DNA of 22,878 nucleotides, from NCBI GenBank assembly GCA_902489225.1, contig CABTZA010000009.1, positions 1 through 22,878 of the forward strand, in the 5' to 3' direction. Under the pieces are notes generated by a model. That model saw nothing but the letters and a program-made list of their open reading frames with translations. It had not been told where the DNA came from and did no database searches. Each line of letters begins with the position of its first letter. Positions within the stretch are counted from its first letter, which is position 1. Of this stretch, positions 12,966 to 20,814 are shown piece by piece. This DNA is from an uncultured Collinsella sp. (GTDB lineage Bacteria; Actinomycetota; Coriobacteriia; Coriobacteriales; Coriobacteriaceae). A program made the translations under genes and the position numbers.

Positions 12966-15017
12966 TTACTCGCCCAGCTGATCAAGGTCGATATCGCCAA
13001 AGAACACCTGGTCCTCCTTGCCGAGCGCACTCGGGATGATGGAGAAGGTGTTAGAGATACCGTCCTGAGCATCGCGGAACGGGAGCTTGGAAACCGAAGA
13101 CAGCGAAGCGATGGCGCCGTGGCTATCGCGCTTGTGCATGGGGTTAGCACCCGGGGCGAACGGCTGGCCAGCCTTACGGCCGTCGGGCGTGGAGCCGGTC
13201 TTCTTACCGTACACGACGTTGGAGGTAATGGTCAGAACCGAGGTCGTGGGCACGGAGTTGCGGTAGGTGTCGTTCATGCGGATGTACTCCATGAACTGGT
13301 GCACAACGTCGTGAGCGATCTGGTCGACGCGGTCGTCGTCGTTGCCGTACTTGGGGAACTCGCCCTCGGTCTCGAAGTCGACGATGATGCCGTTCTCGTC
13401 ACGGACGGGGTGGACCTTGGCGTACTTGATGGCGGACAGGGAGTCGGCCACGACGGAAAGGCCAGCGATGCCCGTAGCGAACCAGCGGTGCACGTGCTTG
13501 TCGTGCAGAGCCATCTGAATGCGCTCGTAGCAATACTTATCGTGCATGTAGTGAATGATGTTCAGCGAGTTGACGTACACGCCAGCGAGCCACTTCATCA
13601 TGTCGTTGTACTTGGCCACAACGTCGTCGTAATCGAGCGTATCGCCCTCGACGGCGCGATACTTGGGGCCGACCTGCTTCTTGGAGACCTCGTCAACACC
13701 GCCGTTGAGTGCGTAGAGCAGGCACTTGGCCAGGTTGGCGCGGGCGCCGAAGAACTGCATCTCCTTGCCGATGCGCATGGAGGACACGCAGCAGGCAATG
13801 CCATAGTCGTCGCCGTGATAGACGCGCATGAGGTCGTCGTTCTCGTACTGGATCGAGGAGCTGGCGACGGAAGTCTTGGCGCAGAACTTCTTGAAGTTCT
13901 CGGGCAGACGGGTCGACCACAGAACGGTCATGTTGGGCTCGGGGCTGGTGCCCATGTTCTCGAGCGTGTGCAGGTAGCGGTAGCTCATCTTGGTAACGAG
14001 CGTACGGCCGTCAACACCCATGCCGCCGATGGACTCGGTGACCCACTGCGGGTCGCCGGTGAACAGGGCCTGGTACTCGGGGGTACGGGCAAACTTGACC
14101 ATGCGGAGCTTCATGATGAAGTGATCCACGAACTCCTGGATCTGCTCCTCGGTGAAGGTACCGTTGGCAAGGTCGCGCTCAGCGTAGATGTCAATGAACG
14201 TGGAGGTACGGCCGATGGACATAGCGGCGCCGTTCTGCTCCTTGACGGCAGCGAGGTAGGCGAAGTACATCCACTGGATGGCCTCCTGCGTGTTGGTAGC
14301 AGGGTTGGAAATATCGAAACCATAGGTCTCGGCCATCATCTTGAGCTCGCCGAGGGCGCGAATCTGCTCCTGCAGCTCCTCACGATCGCGGATGTTGTCG
14401 GCGGTCATGACCGTCGGGGTGGAAGCCTTCTGGGCCTCCTTGTCCTTGATCAGGTAGTCGACGCCGTACAGGGCAACACGACGGTAGTCGCCGATGATGC
14501 GGCCGCGGCCATAGCCATCGGGCAGACCGGTGATGATGTGAGCCGAGCGGCAAGCACGCATCTCGGGGGTGTAGACATCGAAGACGCCAGCGTTGTGGGT
14601 CTTGCGCTCGAAGGTGTAGCGCTCGACAACGTTCTCATCGACCTTATAGCCGTGCTGGCTGGCAGCCTGGCAAGCGATGCGGATACCGCCGTTGACGTGC
14701 AGCGCGCGCTTGAGCGGCTTGTCGGTCTGGAGGCCGACGATGGTCTCCTTCTCGCGGTGGGCGTTATCGATGTAGCCAGCGGGGTGGCTCACGATACCCG
14801 TGACGGTCTTGGTGTCCATATCGAGGACACCGCCCTGCTCGCGCTCCTTAAGCAGCAGGTCGAGAACCTCGCCCCACAGCTCCTTGGTACGCTCGGTCGG
14901 GCCGGCGAGGAACGACTCGTCGCCCTCGTAGGGGGTGTAGTTCTTCTGGATGAAGTCTCGGACGTCAACCTCTCCCGTCCAGATGCCTTCCTTGAAGCCT
15001 TCCCATGCCTCCTGCAT
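12966..15017 (-). CDS. pflB: Pyruvate formate-lyase large part, lacking the glycyl-radical domain
   Basis: The 683-aa protein matches the barrel core of pyruvate formate-lyase (E. coli PflB, 760 aa). DVRDFIQKNYTPYEGDESFLAG is at 18-39, the pyruvate-binding core is present, and the Cys-Cys active pair sits in ACCVSSMRIGK (Cys409-Cys410). STPDGRKAGQPFAPGANP is at 609-626. It converts pyruvate and CoA to acetyl-CoA and formate without oxygen. It ends after ALGKEDQVFFGDIDLDQLGE, exactly where the linker to the glycyl-radical domain begins, so alone it cannot carry the radical. The radical glycine is on the next gene. The ATG at 15017 has AGGAG, but at a long 12-nt spacing; the N-terminus is about ten residues shorter than usual. 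Confidence 0.93.
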   Translation of the reverse strand: MQEAWEGFKEGIWTGEVDVRDFIQKNYTPYEGDESFLAGPTERTKELWGEVLDLLLKEREQGGVLDMDTKTVTGIVSHPAGYIDNAHREKETIVGLQTDKPLKRALHVNGGIRIACQAASQHGYKVDENVVERYTFERKTHNAGVFDVYTPEMRACRSAHIITGLPDGYGRGRIIGDYRRVALYGVDYLIKDKEAQKASTPTVMTADNIRDREELQEQIRALGELKMMAETYGFDISNPATNTQEAIQWMYFAYLAAVKEQNGAAMSIGRTSTFIDIYAERDLANGTFTEEQIQEFVDHFIMKLRMVKFARTPEYQALFTGDPQWVTESIGGMGVDGRTLVTKMSYRYLHTLENMGTSPEPNMTVLWSTRLPENFKKFCAKTSVASSSIQYENDDLMRVYHGDDYGIACCVSSMRIGKEMQFFGARANLAKCLLYALNGGVDEVSKKQVGPKYRAVEGDTLDYDDVVAKYNDMMKWLAGVYVNSLNIIHYMHDKYCYERIQMALHDKHVHRWFATGIAGLSVVADSLSAIKYAKVHPVRDENGIIVDFETEGEFPKYGNDDDRVDQIAHDVVHQFMEYIRMNDTYRNSVPTTSVLTITSNVVYGKKTGSTPDGRKAGQPFAPGANPMHKRDSHGAIASLSSVSKLPFRDAQDGISNTFSIIPSALGKEDQVFFGDIDLDQLGE

Positions 15018-15138
15018 TGTGTAACCACGCTCCTAGTTACGTGTAATGCGGCGCTCTCTCACACCGCTGCTTATTGAATTCTTGAATTATCGGCTTGCAC
15101 TACCGGCTTCTTCCGCTCTTCGCCACACGTTGGTACAG

Positions 15139-15154
15139 GGAAAAACGTTTGTCC
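15139..15154. promoter_or_regulatory. LacI/cre-like palindrome upstream of pflB
   Basis: GGAAAAACGTTTGTCC is nearly self-complementary and contains the AAACGTTT core seen in the sugar-operon operators. It lies about 122 nt above the pflB start, inside the predicted leader. A LacI-family or CcpA-like protein may act here; chance cannot be excluded. Confidence 0.35.
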
Positions 15155-15247
15155 ACCTTGGAGCTGCAACCCAAAACCCAAGATTTCACCCGTCTGAGAA
15201 GGATAACATAGCCACCCCCTTCATCATGGCTGTTATATGTTTCTTTT

Positions 15248-15274
15248 TTTATACCATTAGGGCGTTTTTAACAA
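15248..15274 (-). promoter_or_regulatory. Candidate pflB promoter with extended -10
   Basis: On the minus strand TGGTATAAA forms an extended -10 (TATAAA at plus 15248-15253). TTGTTA (plus 15269-15274) lies 15 nt upstream as a weak -35. This would leave a leader of about 220 nt. Confidence 0.35.
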
Positions 15275-15402
15275 ATCCGCAGGAAATGCGAGCGCGAACA
15301 ACTACCGTTCACCGATTTGTTTGGTATTTTTCCTTGCCTTTGTACGACGTTCACTCTAGCTGTTATGCCAGCTTTAGCAGGGTAAAGTGCCTCTGAGTAG
15401 GC

Positions 15403-15494
15403 TTTGGGACATGCCTAACGATCTGCCCCAAACTTTACCGGCACCGACGGTGTACGGAGGTCGCCTAAAGGTAGTTTTCTAGGCATGTCCCAAA
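15403..15494. repeat. 92-bp element with perfect 15-bp terminal inverted repeats
   Basis: TTTGGGACATGCCTA (15403-15417) is repeated exactly in reverse complement at 15480-15494. The interior holds a CACC-GAC-GGTG hairpin (15442-15452). ACTTTACC (15432-15439) can also pair with GGTAAAGT (15381-15388) outside the element. No target-site duplication is seen. It may be a small mobile or dispersed element, or a two-site operator with looping, upstream of the MarR gene. Confidence 0.6.
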
Positions 15495-15527
15495 ATCTAT
15501 CGTATAGGGCGCGCGTGCAGGGGTATC

Positions 15528-15576
15528 ATCTTTCACCGAAAATAGTTTCTAGTGTTAGGGGTTTTCGGTGGAAGAT
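15528..15576. promoter_or_regulatory. Inverted repeat spanning the MarR start codon
   Basis: Arms 15528-15542 and 15562-15576 match at 14 of 15 positions, with core CACCGAAAA/TTTTCGGTG and a 19-nt spacer. The GTG start (15568) lies in the right arm and the ribosome-binding AGGGG in the loop. It may be the MarR operator. Alternatively, an mRNA hairpin could limit translation. Confidence 0.55.
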
Positions 15577-16017
15577 ACCGATTTCCGTGAGCTTGGGCGT
15601 CAACTCCTTACCGAGTTCGGCAGCATGCATCAGCGCATTTCGCATTTTGCGGACAAAGCCCTCAGCGGCGAGATGGCCGTCATGCGCGCCCTCATACTCG
15701 CCGGCGGTTCGCTCACGCCGAGCGAACTCGCTGATCGCGCCTGGGTCTCGAGTGCCCGCATCGCCAATATCCTACGCGCTCTCGAAGCCAAGGGCTGGGT
15801 CGAGCGCGAGCACTCAAAGACCGACCGTCGTCGCGTACACGTCACGGTGACCGACAAAGGATTCCAGGATCTCGAAATCAAACGTCGGGAATTCGAGAAC
15901 CGCACTGCGGCTTTCCTCGAGCAGCTCGGCGAAACAGATACCCAAGAGATGGTGCGCCTTCTAAGACGTGCCAACGAAATTATCGACCGCAATCAAGAAA
16001 GGAGAGATGCCGAGTGA
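15568..16017 (+). CDS. MarR-family transcriptional regulator
   Basis: The 149-aa protein has a winged helix at about 45-110: LTPSELADRAWVSSARIANILRALEAKGWVEREHSKTDRRRVHVTVTDKG. The DRRR wing and a C-terminal dimerisation helix are clear. It starts with GTG at 15568, behind AGGGG about 7 nt away. It overlaps the following ABC gene by 4 nt (GTGA), so the three genes form one operon. MarR proteins next to exporters usually repress them until a ligand such as a drug or metabolite binds. The inverted repeat over its own start is a likely binding site. Its ligand is unknown. Confidence 0.9.
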   Translation: MEDTDFRELGRQLLTEFGSMHQRISHFADKALSGEMAVMRALILAGGSLTPSELADRAWVSSARIANILRALEAKGWVEREHSKTDRRRVHVTVTDKGFQDLEIKRREFENRTAAFLEQLGETDTQEMVRLLRRANEIIDRNQERRDAE

Positions 16018-18380
16018 GGATTCTCAAGCTCTTTAAAAAACATGTCCTGGCACTGTTTGCAGCTATCGTACTTATCGTAATCAGCTGCAACGCCGATCTG
16101 GCACTGCCTACCTATATGAGCGACATCGTCGACGTGGGCGTGCAGCAAGGCGGCATCGCCTCGCCCGTGCCCGACACCATTCGCGCCGAATCGCTCGACG
16201 ACCTCGAACTCTTTATGAGCGCCAAGGACGCCAAGGCTGTGGAGGCCGTGTTTAGCAAGGCAGACAAAAACGGGATTCGCACGTACAAGGGCACCGAGGA
16301 CGAGCGCGCCGACGGCAGCAAGCTCGCTGACATTATGAGCCTGCCCGAGACCGTCGTCCTTTCGCTCAACCAAGGCATCGACGCCAACTCCATGGGCGAC
16401 ATGATGGGCTCGTCCAGCGAGAAAGACAACAACGCCGCCCAGGCCATGCCCACCCCCGAGCAAATGGCAGCGATGACGCCCGAGCAGCTCGCCGAGATGC
16501 AGCAGAAGGCCGCAGCGGCGCAGAACATGCAAAAGCAGATTGATGCCGACGGCGGTAAGATCACCATGAAGAGCCTGCGTCTGGGCGTCGAGGGCGGTCT
16601 GGTAGACCAAAGCAAGCTCGTCGAGGGCGCCAACCAAATGGCGGACAAAATGGGCTCCATGTCGGGCTCCATCGTCACCCAGCGCGCCGTGAGCTATGTA
16701 CAGGACGAGTACAAGGCGCAAGGCATCGACCCCGCCGACGTGCAGAACGCGTACCTGAGCCGCATGGCGACCACGATGTTTGGGCTGTGCCTGGTGTCGC
16801 TCGTCGCCACCATCCTGACCGGTGCCGTGGCGTCGCGCACCGCCTGCTCCGTCGCCCGCGACCTGCGCCGCGAGACCTTCAACAAGGTTATGCACTTCTC
16901 GCCAGCCGAGGTGGGCAAATTTAGCCAGGCCTCGCTCATCACCCGCTGCACCAACGACATTCAGCAGATCCAGATGGCCGCAACCCTGTTTATCCGTATG
17001 TGCCTGATGGCCCCCGTCATGGGCATCGTCGCCGTCATGCGCGTCCTAGCCAACCACACCGGTCTGGAGTGGACCATCGCTGTGGCCATCATCGCGGTTT
17101 CGGCCGTCGTCGGCGTGCTCATGGGCCTCACCATGCCCAAGTTCAAAAAGATGCAGAGCTTTGTGGACCGCGTGAACCTTACCGCCCGCGAGCTGCTCGA
17201 CGGCCTTATGCCCATCCGCTCGTTCAACCGCGAGGAGCATGAGCTCGAACGTTTTGACAAGGCGTCGCTCGACCTGATGACTACGCAGCTCTACACCAAC
17301 CGCGCCATGAGCTTTATGATGCCGCTCATGATGCTCGTCATGAACTGCATCACCGTGCTTATCGTCTGGTTTGGCGCGCAGGGCGTGTCCGACGGCGTGA
17401 TGCAGGTCGGCAACATGATGGCGTTCATCTCCTACACCATGCAGATCGTCATGGCGTTTATGATCCTCACCATGGTTTCGGTCATCCTACCCCGCGCCGA
17501 GGTCGCAGCCGAGCGCGTGGAAGAGGTCATCACCTGCCCCACGAGCATCAACGACCCTGCCTCGCCCAAACTGCCCGCGGCCAGCGCGCCGCGCGGTGAG
17601 CTCACCTTCCGCGACGTGAGCTTCCAGTATCCCGATGCCCGCGCCGACGTCATTAGCGGCGTGAACTTCACCACGCATGCCGGCCAGATGCTCGGCATCA
17701 TTGGCTCCACGGGCTCGGGCAAGTCCACGCTCGTGCAGCTCATCCCGCGCCTGTACGACGTCACGGGTGGCAGCATTTCGCTCGACGGCATCGACGTGCG
17801 TGACATGACCCTTTCCGAGCTGCGCCGCCGCATTGGTTACATCCCGCAGCAGGGTCGCCTGTTCTCGGGCACCGTTGAGAGCAACCTCAAGTTTGCGGGC
17901 GACATGGTAAGCGATGATGACATGCGCCAGGCCGCGCGCATCTCACAGGCCGAGGACTTTATCGCCGAGCGCGAGGGCGGCTACGACTCCCCCATCAGCC
18001 AGGGCGGCTCCAATGTTTCTGGTGGTCAGCGCCAGCGCCTGGCCATCGCCCGCGCGTTGGCCAAAAAGCCCGAGGTCGTGGTTTTCGATGATTCGTTTAG
18101 CGCCCTCGACTACAAGACCGACGCTCGCTTGCGCGAAGAGCTTGCCAAGAACGTTACCGACGCCGCGCTCGTGGTCGTGGCCCAGCGCATCGCGACCATC
18201 ATGCACGCCGACCAGATCATCGTGCTCGACGACGGCCACGTAGTGGGCACCGGCACGCACGAGGAGCTGCTGCGCAGCTGCCCGGCGTACCTGGAGATCG
18301 CACAGTCGCAGCTTTCCGCCGAGGAGCTGGGGCTTACCCAAGAAGAAATTGCAGCCGTCATGGAAGGAGGCGAGCGCTAA
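16014..18380 (+). CDS. ABC exporter half-transporter with degenerate ATPase site and large extracytoplasmic insertion
   Basis: The 788-aa type IV exporter has TM1 at about 14-34, an unusual insertion from about 45 to 250, five further TM helices, and a C-terminal NBD. Insertion residues 140-180 are rich in Met, Gln and Ala, with PEQM and PEQL repeats. The NBD shows Walker A GSTGSGKST (564-572), signature VSGGQ (668-672), and Walker B VVVFDD (688-693) with Asp in place of the catalytic Glu. The H-loop has Gln724 instead of His. This matches the degenerate partner of heterodimeric exporters such as LmrCD, BmrCD and TM287/288. It starts with GTG at 16014 and overlaps the MarR gene. Substrate is unknown; multidrug or lipid export is inferred. 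Confidence 0.9.
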   Translation: MRILKLFKKHVLALFAAIVLIVISCNADLALPTYMSDIVDVGVQQGGIASPVPDTIRAESLDDLELFMSAKDAKAVEAVFSKADKNGIRTYKGTEDERADGSKLADIMSLPETVVLSLNQGIDANSMGDMMGSSSEKDNNAAQAMPTPEQMAAMTPEQLAEMQQKAAAAQNMQKQIDADGGKITMKSLRLGVEGGLVDQSKLVEGANQMADKMGSMSGSIVTQRAVSYVQDEYKAQGIDPADVQNAYLSRMATTMFGLCLVSLVATILTGAVASRTACSVARDLRRETFNKVMHFSPAEVGKFSQASLITRCTNDIQQIQMAATLFIRMCLMAPVMGIVAVMRVLANHTGLEWTIAVAIIAVSAVVGVLMGLTMPKFKKMQSFVDRVNLTARELLDGLMPIRSFNREEHELERFDKASLDLMTTQLYTNRAMSFMMPLMMLVMNCITVLIVWFGAQGVSDGVMQVGNMMAFISYTMQIVMAFMILTMVSVILPRAEVAAERVEEVITCPTSINDPASPKLPAASAPRGELTFRDVSFQYPDARADVISGVNFTTHAGQMLGIIGSTGSGKSTLVQLIPRLYDVTGGSISLDGIDVRDMTLSELRRRIGYIPQQGRLFSGTVESNLKFAGDMVSDDDMRQAARISQAEDFIAEREGGYDSPISQGGSNVSGGQRQRLAIARALAKKPEVVVFDDSFSALDYKTDARLREELAKNVTDAALVVVAQRIATIMHADQIIVLDDGHVVGTGTHEELLRSCPAYLEIAQSQLSAEELGLTQEEIAAVMEGGER

Positions 18381-20236
18381 TGGCAGACGAGACCAAGACT
18401 CAGATTCCCAAGCCCACCCGCCAGCGTGGTCCCATGGGCCGCATGGGCGGCATGCGTCGCGGCGAAAAGGCCAAGGACTTTAAGGGCACCATGAGGCAGC
18501 TGCTCGGCTATATCGGCCAGCACAAGATTGCCGTGTTTGCCGCCGTCGCCTTTGCCGTGTGCTCGGTCATCTTTAACATTGTGGGGCCCAAGGTGCTCGG
18601 TCAGGTTACCACCAAACTGTTCGAGGGCTTAGTTGCCAAGGTCAACGGCACCGGCGATGTCGACTTTGCCTGGATTGCCAAGACGCTCGGCTTTTTGCTC
18701 TGCCTGTATCTGGCGAGCTCTGTCTGCAGCCTCATCCAGGGCTGGCTCATGACCGGCGTCACGCAAAAGATCTGCTATCGCATGCGCAAGGAGATCGCCG
18801 CCAAGATCGCCGTCGTTCCGATGAGCTACTTTAACGGACACAGCAAGGGCGACGTGCTCAGTCGCATCACCAACGACGTCGATACGCTCGGCCAGTCGCT
18901 CAACCAGAGCGTGACGCAGCTCATCACGTCGGTGACGCAGATTATCGGCGTGCTCGTCATGATGCTGTCGATCAGCCTGCCGCTCACCGGCGTCACCGTG
19001 CTCACGCTGCCGGCCGCCGCGATTATCCTGACCGTGATGATTCACTTCTCGCAACCGTACTTCCGCGAGCAACAGCAAGTCCTGGGCGCCGTCAACGGCA
19101 TTATCGAGGAGGACTTTGCCGGCCAGAACGTCATCCAGGTGTTCGACCGCGCCGAGGCCTCAATCGAGGAGTTCGACCGTCAAAACGACCGCCTCTTTAT
19201 TAGTGGCTGGCGCTCGCAGTTCCTGTCGGGCCTGATGATGCCGCTTATGAGCTTGGTGGGCAACATGGGCTACGTGGGCGTCGTCGTGGTAGGCGCGCAG
19301 CTCGCGCTGACCGGCAATGCCACGCCCGGCGACATCCAGAGCTTTATCCAGTACGTTCGCAACTTTACGCAGCCGGTGCAGCAGCTGGGCAACGTGAGCA
19401 ATACGATGCAGTCGATGGCCGCCGCCACCGAGCGCGTGTTTGAGTTCCTGGCCGCGCCCGAGGAGGAGCAGAAGGCCGACGCGCAGATTCCCGAGAAGCG
19501 CCCCGGCCACGTGGAGTTCGACCATGTCAAGTTTGGCTACACGCCCGACAAGACCATCATCCACGACTTTAGCTGCGAGGCGCAGCCCGGCCAGACCATC
19601 GCCATCGTCGGTCCTACCGGCGCCGGCAAGACCACGCTCATTAAGCTGCTGCAGCGCTTCTACGATGTGGACGGCGGTTCGCTGCGCGTCGAGGGTGTCG
19701 ACGTGCGCGACTGGGACCGCGCGGCGCTGCGCGGCGAGTTTGCCATGGTGCTGCAGGATACCTGGCTGTTTAACGGCACCATCCGCGAGAACATCCGCTA
19801 CGGACGCCCCGATGCAAGCGATGCCGAGGTCGAAGCCGCTGCACGCGCCGCACGCTGCGATCACTTTATCCATACGCTCGCCGGCGGCTACGACTTTATG
19901 ATCAACGAGGAAGGCACCAACCTGTCGCAGGGCCAGCGCCAGCTCGTGACCATTGCCCGTGCCATTTTGGCCGACCGCCCGGCGCTAATTCTGGACGAGG
20001 CAACCTCCAACGTTGACACTCGTACCGAGGAGCTTATTCAGCGTGCCATGGATGCGCTGATGCAGGGCCGTACCAGCTTTGTTATCGCGCACCGCCTGTC
20101 CACGATCCGCAACGCCGACGTGATCCTGGTAATTCGCGACGGCGATATCGTCGAGAAGGGCACGCACGACGAATTGCTCGCCCAGGGCGGCTTCTACGCC
20201 GATCTGTACAACTCGCAGTTCGACGAGGCGGCGTAA
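18380..20236 (+). CDS. ABC exporter half-transporter, catalytically competent partner
   Basis: The 618-aa protein has a Met/Gly/Arg-rich N-terminus, TM1 near 50-72, six TM segments overall, and an NBD. The NBD carries Walker A GPTGAGKTT (411-419), Walker B LILDE (Glu540) and His571 in AHRLST, all intact. Its signature is LSQGQ (515-519) rather than LSGGQ, which is the degenerate half expected to face the altered Walker B of the upstream subunit. The pair therefore has one working and one degenerate ATP site. ATG overlaps the previous stop by one base (TAATG), giving coupled translation. A strong terminator follows. Confidence 0.93.
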   Translation: MADETKTQIPKPTRQRGPMGRMGGMRRGEKAKDFKGTMRQLLGYIGQHKIAVFAAVAFAVCSVIFNIVGPKVLGQVTTKLFEGLVAKVNGTGDVDFAWIAKTLGFLLCLYLASSVCSLIQGWLMTGVTQKICYRMRKEIAAKIAVVPMSYFNGHSKGDVLSRITNDVDTLGQSLNQSVTQLITSVTQIIGVLVMMLSISLPLTGVTVLTLPAAAIILTVMIHFSQPYFREQQQVLGAVNGIIEEDFAGQNVIQVFDRAEASIEEFDRQNDRLFISGWRSQFLSGLMMPLMSLVGNMGYVGVVVVGAQLALTGNATPGDIQSFIQYVRNFTQPVQQLGNVSNTMQSMAAATERVFEFLAAPEEEQKADAQIPEKRPGHVEFDHVKFGYTPDKTIIHDFSCEAQPGQTIAIVGPTGAGKTTLIKLLQRFYDVDGGSLRVEGVDVRDWDRAALRGEFAMVLQDTWLFNGTIRENIRYGRPDASDAEVEAAARAARCDHFIHTLAGGYDFMINEEGTNLSQGQRQLVTIARAILADRPALILDEATSNVDTRTEELIQRAMDALMQGRTSFVIAHRLSTIRNADVILVIRDGDIVEKGTHDELLAQGGFYADLYNSQFDEAA

Positions 20237-20267
20237 ATTCTGCCGCGGGGAACGAATAACGCCCGAG

Positions 20268-20303
20268 AACGGGGGCGCAGGACAACCTGCGCCCCCGTTT
20301 TTT
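20268..20303 (+). terminator. Intrinsic terminator of the MarR-ABC operon
   Basis: A perfect 12-bp stem, CGGGGGCGCAGG (20270-20281) with CCTGCGCCCCCG (20286-20297), has an ACAA loop and is followed by TTTTTT (20298-20303). It begins 32 nt past the stop of the second ABC gene. Confidence 0.95.
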
Positions 20304-20357
20304 CGTCCACGGCACTCGAATTAGCTCTCTTGGGGCCCGATTGACAGCCCCTTCCGG

Positions 20358-20597
20358 ACCCTGTGGCCAAAAAAGGTCAAATATGAGTACTGTTACATTT
20401 TTAGTAGCAGCCAAAACCGCCTCAAATGACCTCTTTGCGGCTTCTATACGCCTTCAAATTAATCAAAACGCCCGTTAGCATGCTTCTGTGCGCCAACGTT
20501 AATGAACATATTTGCTGTTGTGCCTACTATCTTGTAAGCTCGATATGAGACTACGCCAGCAACAGTACTCATATTTGCCATTTTTTGCCCACGGGGT
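20358..20597. mobile_element. 240-bp MITE-like element with 37-bp terminal inverted repeats
   Basis: Positions 20358-20394 and 20561-20597 are inverted repeats matching at 33 of 37 bases, including an uninterrupted 17-bp block (AAATATGAGTACTGTT plus one base). No ORF inside encodes a transposase. TTCCG occurs just outside both ends (20352-20356 and 20599-20603) and might be a target-site duplication, though it is short. Short length, terminal inverted repeats and intergenic position fit a non-autonomous element. An alternative is a remnant palindromic repeat. Confidence 0.6.
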
Positions 20598-20731
20598 ATT
20601 CCGCAGAAGATCCAACTTGCTCCAGCGTGCCGTACGCCGACCCCCTCTTCCGGCGAGTGCCGACATTTTCCCAGATAAAACCGACCAAAATAAACCTGTC
20701 CCTTTTTGGTAGGTTTCGGGGTGACAAGGGC

Positions 20732-20760
20732 TTGCACTTTAGCGTGCGACAGCGGATAAT
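20732..20760 (+). promoter_or_regulatory. Promoter of the DAHP synthase gene
   Basis: TTGCAC (-35, 20732-20737) lies exactly 17 nt from GATAAT (-10, 20755-20760). The start of transcription should be near 20767, giving a leader of about 48 nt. No aromatic-amino-acid leader peptide or attenuator fits in it. Confidence 0.75.
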
Positions 20761-20814
20761 GCCGAGCATTCGACAATACGCTTATTGCTCTTTCTATAGA
20801 TTGAGGAGGCCCCT

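Larger units (their letters stand above)
15018..15567. other. Divergent control region between pflB and the MarR-ABC operon
   Basis: No supported gene lies in these 550 bases; ORFs here have no ribosome-binding site and are low in coding character. Contents are a LacI-like palindrome at 15139-15154, a candidate pflB promoter at 15248-15274, and a 92-bp inverted-repeat element at 15403-15494. The left arm of an inverted repeat that reaches into the MarR gene (15528-15576) also lies here. The middle part (about 15170-15400) is AT-rich compared with the surroundings. Confidence 0.5.
20237..20814. other. Intergenic region between the ABC operon and aroF
   Basis: These 578 bases contain the operon terminator (20268-20303), the MITE-like element (20358-20597) and the aroF promoter (20732-20760). 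The stretch 20598-20731 shows no recognisable feature. Two small ORFs here lack ribosome-binding sites and run through the element or promoter. Confidence 0.5.

Noticed and set aside
13119..15077. A 652-aa open frame on the plus strand opposite pflB
   Set aside because: It is antisense to a clear pyruvate formate-lyase gene and its Val/Gly/Asp/His-rich translation is typical of the shadow of a high-GC gene.
15046..15396. A 116-aa plus-strand frame in the pflB upstream region
   Set aside because: No ribosome-binding site, mixed low-complexity composition, and it overlaps the probable pflB promoter.
15018..15567. FNR- or Rex-type site for anaerobic control of pflB
   Set aside because: I looked for TTGAT-N4-ATCAA and TTGTGAA-type palindromes and found no convincing match.
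20512..20712. A 66-aa plus-strand frame upstream of aroF
   Set aside because: It starts inside the MITE-like element, has no ribosome-binding site and has an Arg/Pro-rich, non-protein-like composition.
20459..20776. A 105-aa minus-strand frame upstream of aroF
   Set aside because: It runs through the right end of the MITE-like element and the aroF promoter, lacks a ribosome-binding site and resembles no family I know.
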